Notes: a model not told the origin generated them from the letters alone. 14,542 nt of DNA from an uncultured Lachnospiraceae bacterium (GCA_934385475.1 CAKRPS010000051.1:1-14542); one strand, 5' to 3'; positions 7,331-13,444 are shown, counted from the stretch's first letter. Numbers and translations are program-made.

Positions 7331-7984
7331 TTAACCCATACTCTTAACGATCTTGATGATACGGCTGGTTCCGAGACGGTCTGCCCCAAGTGCAAGGAAC
7401 TTCTCGGCATCCTCCATCGAGGAGATACCACCTGCCGCCTTGATCTTGACAGCCGGGCCTACATGCTTTGCAAAAAGTTCTACATCTGCAAAGGTTGCCC
7501 CGGCTGTTGAAAATCCGGTAGATGTCTTGATGTAGTCCGCACCTGCTGCGGTCACAATGTCACACATCTTTATCTTCTCTTCCTCATTCAGCAGACAGGT
7601 TTCAATGATCACCTTCAGGATTTTGTCACCGCAGGCTTTCTTCAATGTCCGGATCTCATTCTCCACCAGATCATATTTACCATCCTTTACCCATCCGATA
7701 TTGATTACCATATCAATCTCATCCGCACCGTTTTGCAGGGCATCCTTTGTCTCAAATTCCTTGCAGGCTGTTGTGGAATATCCATTAGGGAAGCCGATTA
7801 CCGTGCAGACTGCCATCTGGTCTCCCACATACTCTTTGGCCTGCTTAACATAGCTTGCCGGAATACAGACAGACGCAGTGCCGTAGGTGATGGCATCATC
7901 ACAGATCTGTTTGATCTCCTCCCAGGTTGCTGTCTGTGCAAGCAGTGTGTGATCCACATGCTTCAAAATATCTTCATTCTTCAT
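7331..7984 (-). CDS. deoC: Deoxyribose-phosphate aldolase
   Basis: A 217-residue class I aldolase that cleaves 2-deoxyribose 5-phosphate to glyceraldehyde 3-phosphate and acetaldehyde in deoxynucleoside catabolism. The Schiff-base lysine is K153 in [15 protein letters not shown], and the accessory lysine is K182 in VKIKAAGGI. The catalytic Asp is D91 in [12 protein letters not shown]11-H12 in VDHTLL is also conserved at the N-terminus. Length is normal for the family. ATG 7984 has GAGG with a 6-nt spacer. ATGs at 7987 and 7996 are alternatives, and the much longer open frame upstream runs through the leader hairpin and is unlikely to be translated. It stands alone, without deoA, deoD or deoB beside it, and has its own candidate promoter. 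Confidence 0.96.
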   Translation of the reverse strand: MKNEDILKHVDHTLLAQTATWEEIKQICDDAITYGTASVCIPASYVKQAKEYVGDQMAVCTVIGFPNGYSTTACKEFETKDALQNGADEIDMVINIGWVKDGKYDLVENEIRTLKKACGDKILKVIIETCLLNEEEKIKMCDIVTAAGADYIKTSTGFSTAGATFADVELFAKHVGPAVKIKAAGGISSMEDAEKFLALGADRLGTSRIIKIVKSMG

Positions 7985-8040
7985 CATTTTCCTCATTTCT
8001 GCCCTTCCCGGGCGGTGTTTTATGCGGCTCTCAAATTTCG

Positions 8041-8115
8041 AACTATTCAGAGCCTTGCTGTTCTGTATGAATATAAGCATTCACAGAAAGCATTTTTGCA
8101 TGGCTCTGAATAGTT
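8041..8115 (-). repeat. 75-nt palindromic element in the deoC leader
   Basis: AACTATTCAGAGCC (8041-8054) is exactly complementary to GGCTCTGAATAGTT (8102-8115), giving a 14-bp stem. Inside it, further pairs form: 8056-8059 with 8089-8092, 8061-8065 with 8084-8088, and 8068-8072 with 8079-8083, closing a 6-nt loop. No U-run follows in the deoC direction, so it is not a standard terminator. It starts a few bases after the predicted deoC transcript start. It could be an mRNA-stabilising 5' hairpin, a regulatory RNA structure, or a small MITE- or REP-like element. No target-site duplication is visible and no second copy is in the window. Confidence 0.75.
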
Positions 8116-8126
8116 GCCATGTATTG

Positions 8127-8156
8127 ATTATATCTACATAGCACTTACATATGCAA
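8127..8156 (-). promoter_or_regulatory. deoC: Candidate deoC promoter
   Basis: On the minus strand a perfect TATAAT (8132-8127) is preceded after 18 bp by TTGCAT (8156-8151). The -35 box overlaps the last codons of the ABC-F gene. The expected start near 8120 places the 75-nt hairpin (8041-8115) at the very beginning of a leader of about 136 nt. Confidence 0.55.
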
Positions 8157-9677
8157 TATTTTTGTCGCAATCTTTTCACGGAATTTCACATCATGTTCGA
8201 TCAGAAGCATGGTAGGCCCGTAGTCCAGAATCAGCTTCTCAATCTGCATCCGCGAGAAAACATCAATATAATTGAGTGGTTCATCCCAGATATACAGATG
8301 TGCCGGTGTCATAAGGCTTGCCGCAATCAGCACTTTTTTCTTCTGTCCCTCCGAATACTCTTCCATGTTTTTGGCAAACTGCTCCCTCTCCAAGTCCAGC
8401 TTCCGGAGAAGTGCCCGGAACAGGCTTTCCTCCAGCTTTCTGTCTCTGCAAAATTCCCGCAGCGATCCTTGCAGAAAACCGGTGTCCTGCTGGACGTAAG
8501 AGATGACAAGTCCACTTGCTGTCTCGAGCGTCCCCTTGCTGTGAAGCCCTTCTGTGGTGCCTTGGCCCGTGACCTGCGCACTTTCCAGAATCGCCTTGAT
8601 CAGACTCGATTTCCCACAGCCGTTCGCGCCTGCCAGAAACATTCTCTCTCCTCTGCACAGTTCAAACTGCATCCCCTCAAACAGCCATCTGTCCGCATCC
8701 TCATATCGAAGCCCCAGTTCGTAAGCCCTGATCAGGCGTTTCTTGTGATGAACTAACGGCATGAGCTTCAGATCAACCGGATTTTCCACATCCTGAAGCA
8801 AACCTTCTTTCTCTTTGATCTCCCGTTCTATCCTCTTTTCATAATTTCTGACCCGTGACTCCATTTTCTTTGTCTTTGCCCCGATATAGGATCTCGTCGA
8901 GATACAGCGATCCGGCTCTCTTTTGGGATCAAATCCGATCTTGGTATTCTCGTTCTTCTGCGCCCATCTGCCTGACCGGTCTGCCGCCTCCTGCAGCTTT
9001 CCGATCTCTTTCAGGCATTTTTCATTTTCCATTCTGGAAAAATGATCCTGCCGCTGTTTATTCTCCCACCAGCTCGAAAAATTTCCCGTCTGTACCTCGA
9101 TCGTCTGCCGGTTCAGCACCAGTACATGATCAATGCAGGCATCCAACAGATCTCTGTCATGGGATACCAGAATAAATCCCTTTTTGGAAGCCAGATACTT
9201 CTTGACAACCTCTCTGGAATCTCCGTCCAGATGGTTGGTCGGTTCATCAATAAGAAGGAAGTCGTTTTCTCCCGAAAAGAGAACCGCGAGCATCACCTTC
9301 GTCCGCTCACCCTGACTGAGTGTGCCAAAAGATCTGTACAGAAGCTCTGCCTCCAGCCCCAGTGTCTCCAGTTCGCACAAAACCCTCCACAGTTCAGCGC
9401 CTGTTTTCCACTTCTCCATAAGTTCAGCCGCCGTCCGCTCAAGCTCCCTCTCCTGTACCGGATAAGGAAAATAATCAAACATGGTAGAGGTACTGATCGT
9501 CCCCTCATATTCATACCTTCCCTGCAGCAGCCGCAGAAAGGTTGTCTTTCCTTTCCCGTTCCGTCCCAGCAGGCCCAGCTTCCACGCCGTATCAATCGAA
9601 AAAGATACGTTTTCAAATATCGTATCAAAACTGCCTTCGTAACCAAATGTCAAATGAATCACATTAATCTGTGCCAT
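8145..9677 (-). CDS. ABC-F ribosomal protection protein, Lsa-like
   Basis: A 510-residue soluble protein with two ATPase domains and no transmembrane part. NBD1 has GRNGKGKTT (38-46), LSQGE (120-124), LLIDEPTNHLD (141-151) and H173. NBD2 has GANGCGKSS (350-358), YSEGQ (441-445), YIWDEP (462-467) and H495. The long charged linker (about 205-315, with SGRWAQKNENTK and IGAKTKKMESR) resembles the P-site tRNA-interaction motif of Lsa/Vga proteins. Such proteins enter the ribosomal E site and displace lincosamides, streptogramin A and pleuromutilins. Similarity to Lsa(A) was judged from memory, so the resistance spectrum is inferred; housekeeping ABC-F proteins such as EttA are a less likely alternative. 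ATG 9677 has GGGGGA 5 nt upstream. The leader contains an intrinsic terminator and small ORFs, consistent with attenuation. Confidence 0.88.
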   Translation of the reverse strand: MAQINVIHLTFGYEGSFDTIFENVSFSIDTAWKLGLLGRNGKGKTTFLRLLQGRYEYEGTISTSTMFDYFPYPVQERELERTAAELMEKWKTGAELWRVLCELETLGLEAELLYRSFGTLSQGERTKVMLAVLFSGENDFLLIDEPTNHLDGDSREVVKKYLASKKGFILVSHDRDLLDACIDHVLVLNRQTIEVQTGNFSSWWENKQRQDHFSRMENEKCLKEIGKLQEAADRSGRWAQKNENTKIGFDPKREPDRCISTRSYIGAKTKKMESRVRNYEKRIEREIKEKEGLLQDVENPVDLKLMPLVHHKKRLIRAYELGLRYEDADRWLFEGMQFELCRGERMFLAGANGCGKSSLIKAILESAQVTGQGTTEGLHSKGTLETASGLVISYVQQDTGFLQGSLREFCRDRKLEESLFRALLRKLDLEREQFAKNMEEYSEGQKKKVLIAASLMTPAHLYIWDEPLNYIDVFSRMQIEKLILDYGPTMLLIEHDVKFREKIATKILHM

Positions 9678-9695
9678 ATCGTTCCCCCGTTTCTT

Positions 9696-9773
9696 TTACG
9701 CTCCCGCCACATACACAAAAAAAGCCTGCTCACGCACATACGCAAGCAGACTTACACGCAAAAGAAACCTCAT
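9696..9773 (-). CDS. Candidate leader ORF 5 (25 aa) spanning the attenuator hairpin
   Basis: ATG 9773 opens a 25-codon frame beginning MRFLLRV and ending YVAGA, with TAA at 9698-9696, 18 nt before the ABC-F start. The intrinsic terminator at 9717-9752 lies wholly inside it, so an elongating ribosome would cover the hairpin. Its ATG overlaps the TGA of the preceding candidate ORF (ATGA). It has no good ribosome binding site of its own, so translation would depend on coupling. Not demonstrated. Confidence 0.4.
   Translation of the reverse strand: MRFLLRVSLLAYVREQAFFVYVAGA
9717..9752 (-). terminator. Intrinsic terminator/attenuator in the ABC-F leader
   Basis: In the minus-strand transcript AGTCTGCT (9752-9745) pairs with AGCAGGCT (9730-9723), extended inward by about four more pairs including G-U (TGCG with GCGTG), and is followed directly by a run of seven U (9723-9717). 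This is a textbook intrinsic terminator placed about 40 nt before the ABC-F start codon, inside its leader. It therefore probably attenuates the gene rather than ending the ferritin-like gene 280 nt upstream, though the second role is possible too. Confidence 0.85.
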
Positions 9774-9859
9774 ATAAATACCGTACACAGACGGCAATAC
9801 AGGTCAGGAAGATTCGCGCGATAATCAATTCTGGTATATGCAAACAGACCCCTTTGCAC
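9770..9859 (-). CDS. Candidate leader ORF 4 (29 aa, GTG start)
   Basis: GTG 9859 shares its first base with the TAG of leader ORF 3 (TAGTG). It reads 29 codons (begins VQRGLFAY, ends CTVFI) to TGA 9772-9770, which overlaps the ATG of leader ORF 5. It has no strong ribosome binding site. It is proposed only because it links the small ORFs without a gap. Confidence 0.25.
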   Translation of the reverse strand: MQRGLFAYTRIDYRANLPDLYCRLCTVFI

Positions 9860-9874
9860 TAATCCGGCAGGGTC
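9839..9874 (-). other. Pseudoknot-capable structure in the ABC-F leader
   Basis: TGCAAA (9858-9853) and TTTGCA (9844-9839) form a perfect 6-bp hairpin in the minus-strand RNA. Its 8-nt loop carries GGGTC (9851-9847), complementary to GACCC (9874-9870) just upstream. Hairpin and loop pairing together give an H-type pseudoknot geometry. GACCC lies within the first codons of leader ORF 3. Confidence 0.45.
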
Positions 9875-9876
9875 AT
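9859..9876 (-). CDS. Candidate leader ORF 3 (MTLPD)
   Basis: Five codons from ATG 9876 to TAG 9861-9859, with AGG 5 nt before the start. Its ATG overlaps the stop of leader ORF 2 by one base (TGATG). It contains the GACCC strand of the possible pseudoknot. Existence is speculative. Confidence 0.25.
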   Translation of the reverse strand: MTLPD

Positions 9877-9905
9877 CAAAACCTATTTGCTTCTCCAAAA
9901 TTCAT
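9876..9905 (-). CDS. Candidate leader ORF 2 (MNFGEANRF)
   Basis: Nine codons from ATG 9905 to TGA 9878-9876. Its ATG overlaps the TAA of leader ORF 1 by one base (TAATG). No independent ribosome binding site is seen, so it would require reinitiation after ORF 1. Confidence 0.25.
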   Translation of the reverse strand: MNFGEANRF

Positions 9906-9919
9906 TATCTGTTCTTCAT
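9905..9919 (-). CDS. Candidate leader ORF 1 (MKNR)
   Basis: Four codons from ATG 9919 to TAA 9907-9905. It is the only leader ORF with a strong site: AGGGGAAGGA lies directly before the ATG, with about 5 nt between GGGG and the start. Such minimal ORFs behind strong Shine-Dalgarno sequences are typical of ribosome-sensing leaders. Translation is not demonstrated. Confidence 0.35.
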   Translation of the reverse strand: MKNR

Positions 9920-9950
9920 TCCTTCCCCTTTCGTTGTCCATCATTTTCAA

Positions 9951-9987
9951 CAGAAAAACCCAAATCAAAGCCTCTACGATTTTTCTG
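9951..9987 (-). other. 8-bp inverted repeat at the 5' end of the ABC-F leader
   Basis: CAGAAAAA (9951-9958) and TTTTTCTG (9980-9987) are perfect complements separated by 21 nt. If transcription starts near 9995 this would be the first hairpin of the ABC-F leader. In either direction it has no following U-tract, so it is probably not a terminator. Confidence 0.4.
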
Positions 9988-10001
9988 AATATAGTTATCC
10001 T

Positions 10002-10010
10002 ATCATATCA
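10002..10010 (-). promoter_or_regulatory. Candidate extended -10 promoter of the ABC-F leader
   Basis: On the minus strand TGATATGAT (10010-10002) matches an extended -10 element (TGn plus TATGAT, 5/6). No good -35 box is seen at 16-18 bp. It lies just downstream of the ferritin-like gene and would give a leader of about 315 nt. A second weak option is TTGATT plus AATGAT further downstream. Confidence 0.35.
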
Positions 10011-10031
10011 TTTTGAAATATGCAAGGATTT

Positions 10032-10490
10032 TTACGACATTCCGTTAGCCTGTTTATACTTGTAGAGCATTTCCGCATGATTCTGCTCCTCCACCTGGAT
10101 GTCGGCAAGCAGCTTTCGCAGATTGCTCTCACCACAGACAAAGACATCGGTATTGTACTCGCCGGAAACCAGCTTCTCCGTTCCGATACAGTCCGTTGCA
10201 AGGAAACAGTCATGTTTCTTGTCCTCGGAATCGCTCATCGCAGAATACGTTGCCTTGGGCTGATAATCGCGGCCATCGCTGTCATTACAGTTACAGGACG
10301 GCACAGTTCCCTCCAGTACCTTTCCAAGAGAATCATAGTGCTTCTGTTCCTCCTTCTGAAGGGTCTGAAAGAGACTCTTGAGTTCAGGGTCCTTCGCCTG
10401 CTGTGCATATTTTCCGTATTTCTCCACACAGCTCTTTTCCTGTGTCTGCAAATCCTGAATGGCTGCCCGTTCTTTTTCCTTTAATATCAT
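10032..10490 (-). CDS. Ferritin-like / CotF-type protein
   Basis: A 152-residue protein predicted to fold as a four-helix ferritin-like bundle. A complete di-iron ligand pattern can be read: E18, E48xxH51, E105 and E135xxH138 (in KEEQKH and VEEQNH). The helix pairs are joined by a polar linker (about 62-95) with C66 and C68, and C95 and C101 follow. Clostridial homologues are often annotated as spore coat protein (CotF-like), so the role could be spore-associated or oxidative-stress related; neither can be proven here. ATG 10490 is chosen because AGGAAAGGAAG lies 7 nt upstream; the open frame extends further without a site. It follows the GGDEF gene by 75 bp and precedes the ABC-F leader. Confidence 0.75.
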   Translation of the reverse strand: MILKEKERAAIQDLQTQEKSCVEKYGKYAQQAKDPELKSLFQTLQKEEQKHYDSLGKVLEGTVPSCNCNDSDGRDYQPKATYSAMSDSEDKKHDCFLATDCIGTEKLVSGEYNTDVFVCGESNLRKLLADIQVEEQNHAEMLYKYKQANGMS

Positions 10491-10541
10491 TGTTCTACTT
10501 CCTTTCCTGCCAAAGCACTTTTTTACAATGATATTATGGAT

Positions 10542-10555
10542 AAGATCCGGATCTT
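10542..10555. promoter_or_regulatory. 14-bp perfect palindrome upstream of the ferritin-like gene
   Basis: AAGATCCGGATCTT is a perfect palindrome about 50 bp before the ferritin-like start codon and just after the GGDEF gene. It could be an operator for a dimeric regulator. As RNA it would make only a 5-bp stem with a CCGG loop and no U-tract, so termination is unlikely. Confidence 0.35.
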
Positions 10556-10565
10556 TTATACACAC

Positions 10566-12044
10566 TTATCTTCCCTGTTTCATCGCTCTCTTATTTTCAT
10601 ACATCATGTGGTCAGCCACATTGCAGTAATCCGGATCATCCATCCGGCAATAACCGATCGCATAGCTCAGCGAAACATTTTCGGTTCTGCTCACCTGTGT
10701 ACAGCAGGTAGAAAGTCTTTCCAGAAATTCGGGAACATCTTTTTCATAAATAATGCAGAACTCATCTCCACCGCGCCGGTAAATCTTCCCATTCTTGCCC
10801 ACTGCATTCTGCAAAACCACGGCAAAGCTCTGGAGCATGGCATCTCCGACCGAATGACCCATGGTATCGTTGACCATTTTAAAATTATTCATATCGGCAA
10901 TAAAATAATAGTTCTCTTTATCTTTCCCCATTTTCTCCAGATCCCTGTTCAGGGCATTGCGGTTATAGATATGTGTCAGATAGTCCACATAAGCAAATTT
11001 GGAACTCACCTCATCGCAGAAATCCAGGATCTGCTTCATACAGTTCTGCTTTTCTTCCTCATTCTGTGCCGGAATCACCTTGAACTCCACATCAAGATCT
11101 TCTTCTCCCATGCTTTTTCCGATTTTTCTCCTGATTGCCTCCATGGTCAGTCTTGCATTATCCTGCATACTGAACAGCATGACTACACCATTTTCGGAAA
11201 TGCGGTATCCAGCCAGATGATCCAGCCTAAGCAGATGATATATCTTATGCAGAACCTGTTCGTTTATAGCCCAGTTCATACTGCTTTCTTTCTGGCAGAA
11301 GCAGAGCACACCGACATAAAACCGGCTGTGATACACCTGATATTCTTTCAACATCGCCGAAAAAGCATACTGATTAAACAGCCCGGACTGCTTGTCCAGA
11401 TATTTCTCTACGTTTTCGTTGCTCAGCATCAGGCCAAGTGTCACCATCGTAATACAGGGCAATGTCAACAAGGTCTCCGGAAATGCGACCTGAATCACAG
11501 AGGTTGCAAAAAACAGGGGAAAGGACATGATGATTGCCGTCCTCCTCTCCTTTCCCAGATACCTCCAATAACGGATACAACAGACCAGAATGGCAATGTT
11601 GTAGATAATAAGGCTGAAATACAGGGCAAATACCTTGGGTCCGAAGGAGTAGGCGGTAACCTTTCCCTGCACATAGGAAATCGGGGCAAACAGGATTCCC
11701 AACAGGGAGATCATCAGCGGTGTCGCGTGAAGCACCCGGATCAGCCGCGGTACTCTTGCATTATTCTCCACATAGCTGAGCAGATACAAATAGATACTGA
11801 AAATAAAGAACAGTATCGTAAGCAGATAGCAAATATGAAAAAACACATTTACAAACTCCGGAACCACATCCCGGTGATTGACCGTGTAAAGCGTCACCAT
11901 ATCCAGAACCGCATGTGCAAATGCCTCCACAAGAATCAGACGGAACAGTCTTGTCAGTCTGCGAGGGATATGGGGATTACGGCCATAAAAAAACAACATA
12001 TAGGTAAGCATCAACAGACAAACCACTGACGTTTTATAAATCAT
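10566..12044 (-). CDS. Membrane-bound diguanylate cyclase with tandem GGDEF-like domains
   Basis: A 492-residue protein predicted to make cyclic di-GMP from two GTP at the membrane. Residues 1-208 are a multi-helix membrane sensor (about seven hydrophobic segments). Residues about 212-325 look like a degenerate GGDEF domain: they start YLDKQSGLFNQYAF but have YRISENGVVMLF where GGDEF would be. The C-terminal domain (about 350-492) is intact: DYLTHIYNRNAL, metal-binding D384 in ADMNNFKMVND, and GGDEF at 425-429. The inhibitory RxxD motif expected a few residues before GGDEF is absent (GKNG), so product inhibition at that site is unlikely. ATG 12044 has GAGAGG 8 nt upstream. A candidate promoter overlaps the end of the upstream esterase gene. 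Confidence 0.9.
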   Translation of the reverse strand: MIYKTSVVCLLMLTYMLFFYGRNPHIPRRLTRLFRLILVEAFAHAVLDMVTLYTVNHRDVVPEFVNVFFHICYLLTILFFIFSIYLYLLSYVENNARVPRLIRVLHATPLMISLLGILFAPISYVQGKVTAYSFGPKVFALYFSLIIYNIAILVCCIRYWRYLGKERRTAIIMSFPLFFATSVIQVAFPETLLTLPCITMVTLGLMLSNENVEKYLDKQSGLFNQYAFSAMLKEYQVYHSRFYVGVLCFCQKESSMNWAINEQVLHKIYHLLRLDHLAGYRISENGVVMLFSMQDNARLTMEAIRRKIGKSMGEEDLDVEFKVIPAQNEEEKQNCMKQILDFCDEVSSKFAYVDYLTHIYNRNALNRDLEKMGKDKENYYFIADMNNFKMVNDTMGHSVGDAMLQSFAVVLQNAVGKNGKIYRRGGDEFCIIYEKDVPEFLERLSTCCTQVSRTENVSLSYAIGYCRMDDPDYCNVADHMMYENKRAMKQGR

Positions 12045-12083
12045 CTTTCGTACCTCTCCAAACGATTTTGGGTAATCTATTGT

Positions 12084-12800
12084 CTATCTTAACACAGGTT
12101 TTTTAAATTGCAAAAGAATTTCACGCTCCAGAGCCCATAAAAAGCCCTTTGCGGTTCTGCGCTCTGGTTCCTGAAAATGATTTCCCGGGTTCCATTCCAG
12201 CTTCGCGTTCTCTCCTGCAAGGCTTTTTTCGTACATGGCTCCGATCTGCCGGATGTTCTCGCCGACACAGGCCATCTGCCGGTTCCGGGTTCTCTCCTCT
12301 TTCTCTCCGAGACTCAGATACACCGCCTCTGCCCGGATTTCTTCCCGCAGAACATATTCCAGAAAACCCGGAAACCACACTGACGGCGATACGGCCGCAA
12401 CCGCCCGGAACCGATCTGTCCGGTAAGCCGCCCACAGGGCAAACAGACCGGCAAGGGAATAACCCCCAAGCACCACCGGAACATCCTCCCGCAGCCCATA
12501 TGTTCTTATCGCCTCCGGAATAAGCTGTTCCACCAGAAAACGCAGTGTCTCCGTACCTTCTCCCTCGAACTCTTCTCCCTGCCGCACTCCGGGTGCTCTC
12601 CAGGGCGACAGTTCACGATTCCAGTCTCCAACCCAAAAAGCAATAAGCAGGAACCTCTTTTGCGTCCCTGCCTGTATGCTCTGATATTCTCTTTCTATTC
12701 CCTGCATCTCGTGTTCACCAAGCGGCTGCAATAAAAGGATTTCCGCCTCCGCTGTGTTTTCCCCGAACAGGTAACATTCTCTTCCTGCAATCTGTACCAA
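12084..12800 (-). CDS. Alpha/beta-hydrolase esterase
   Basis: A 238-residue soluble hydrolase of the putative esterase type (enterochelin esterase/esterase D-like). The nucleophile elbow GGYSLAG has S115, the candidate general base is H208 in PGNHFQEP, and the acid may be E166 or E168 in SLGEKEERT. A YxxWSP-like VSPSVWFPGF segment at 137-146 is typical of the fold. The substrate is unknown. No ATG fits the N-terminus; TTG 12800 gives the full first strand (MVQIAGRECYLF) and sits 5 nt after the thioesterase stop. The nearest GGAGGG is 12 nt upstream, which is long, so translation may be coupled to the upstream gene. The two genes form an operon and could act in one acyl or ester hydrolysis context. 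Confidence 0.82.
   Translation of the reverse strand: MVQIAGRECYLFGENTAEAEILLLQPLGEHEMQGIEREYQSIQAGTQKRFLLIAFWVGDWNRELSPWRAPGVRQGEEFEGEGTETLRFLVEQLIPEAIRTYGLREDVPVVLGGYSLAGLFALWAAYRTDRFRAVAAVSPSVWFPGFLEYVLREEIRAEAVYLSLGEKEERTRNRQMACVGENIRQIGAMYEKSLAGENAKLEWNPGNHFQEPERRTAKGFLWALEREILLQFKKPVLR
12086..12113 (-). promoter_or_regulatory. Candidate promoter of the GGDEF gene
   Basis: On the minus strand TTGCAA (12113-12108) is followed after 16 bp by TAAGAT (12091-12086), which also has an upstream TG giving an extended -10. The element overlaps the 3' end of the esterase gene and leaves a leader of roughly 35 nt before ATG 12044. No terminator separates the esterase from the GGDEF gene, so read-through is also possible. 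Confidence 0.45.
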
Positions 12801-12805
12801 AGTGC

Positions 12806-13300
12806 TTAGTAGCCCTCCTTCTTGCGGATCAGCCGGAGCTCACGTCTCTTCTCTGCATTTTCCCATTCCATACGCTCTCCGTCATTCTCCAGAATGAGCG
12901 GCGGTACTGCCGTAGGTTTGCCGTCATCTCCCATAGCCACCATCACAAAATAGGCTCTGTTAATCACATGCCTCGTCCCATCGGCATCCTCCCGGTAAGT
13001 ATCTACCCTTACTTCCATCGACGTATGCCCTACATGTGTCACTTTCCCAATAATGACAATAATGTCATTTAGATAAGCTCCGGATTTAAAATACAGATTA
13101 TCAATGGCAACGGTCGTCGCATCCCGTCCACAATGTCTCCTCGCCGTCGCTCCCGCAACCTCATCGATCCATGCAAGGAGTCTCCCTCCAAACAGTCTTC
13201 CAAAACCGTTTATATCCGGATAGATGACTACCCGCAATTGTGATGTCTCGGATTCCGAAACCTTTTTGGGCCTCAGCTCCTGTATATCCTGCTGTTCCAT
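12806..13300 (-). CDS. Acyl-CoA thioesterase, hotdog fold
   Basis: A 164-residue single-hotdog thioesterase of the YciA/BFIT acyl-CoA hydrolase type, releasing CoA from acyl-CoA. The diagnostic segment NGFGRLFGGRLLAWIDEVAG runs from 31 to 50 with N31 and D46 at the expected active-site positions, followed by the strand VTHVGHTSMEVRVDTYRED (87-105) and RAYFVMVAMGDDGKP (115-129). The basic C-terminal tail (about 150-162) is common in this group. Chain-length preference cannot be read. ATG 13300 has GGGGTGA 7 nt upstream. It is first in a two-gene operon with the esterase and has a well-formed promoter. Confidence 0.93.
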   Translation of the reverse strand: MEQQDIQELRPKKVSESETSQLRVVIYPDINGFGRLFGGRLLAWIDEVAGATARRHCGRDATTVAIDNLYFKSGAYLNDIIVIIGKVTHVGHTSMEVRVDTYREDADGTRHVINRAYFVMVAMGDDGKPTAVPPLILENDGERMEWENAEKRRELRLIRKKEGY

Positions 13301-13326
13301 AGTACATTCACCCCAGTATGATCATT

Positions 13327-13337
13327 TTCTGTCAGAA
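13327..13337. promoter_or_regulatory. Small palindrome in the thioesterase leader
   Basis: TTCTGTCAGAA is an 11-bp palindrome around a central base, lying between the predicted transcript start (near 13346) and the ribosome binding site. Its position would suit a repressor site, but short palindromes occur by chance. Confidence 0.2.
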
Positions 13338-13352
13338 TTTCTTTATATCTCC

Positions 13353-13382
13353 ATTATACGTTTTTTCTTCCCTTCCTTGCAA
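13353..13382 (-). promoter_or_regulatory. Promoter of the thioesterase-esterase operon
   Basis: On the minus strand a perfect TATAAT (13358-13353) is preceded after 18 bp by TTGCAA (13382-13377). The predicted start near 13346 gives a leader of about 46 nt. It lies in the 144-bp gap after the CotH-linked small gene. No intrinsic terminator for the upstream genes is visible in that gap. Confidence 0.65.
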
Positions 13383-13444
13383 GACAGAACTGACTTTTTA
13401 TGACGCAAAGCAATCAGATAGAAAATCTCTCCTCTTAACGGCGA

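Noticed and set aside
8041..8115. Palindrome as the ABC-F transcription terminator
   Set aside because: No U-tract follows the 3' arm and a deoC promoter lies between the ABC-F stop and the hairpin, so it is better seen as part of the deoC leader.
10536..12029. Long plus-strand ORF (497 codons) opposite the GGDEF gene
   Set aside because: It is the antisense of an unmistakable GGDEF protein and shows His/Ile-rich shadow composition with no domain.
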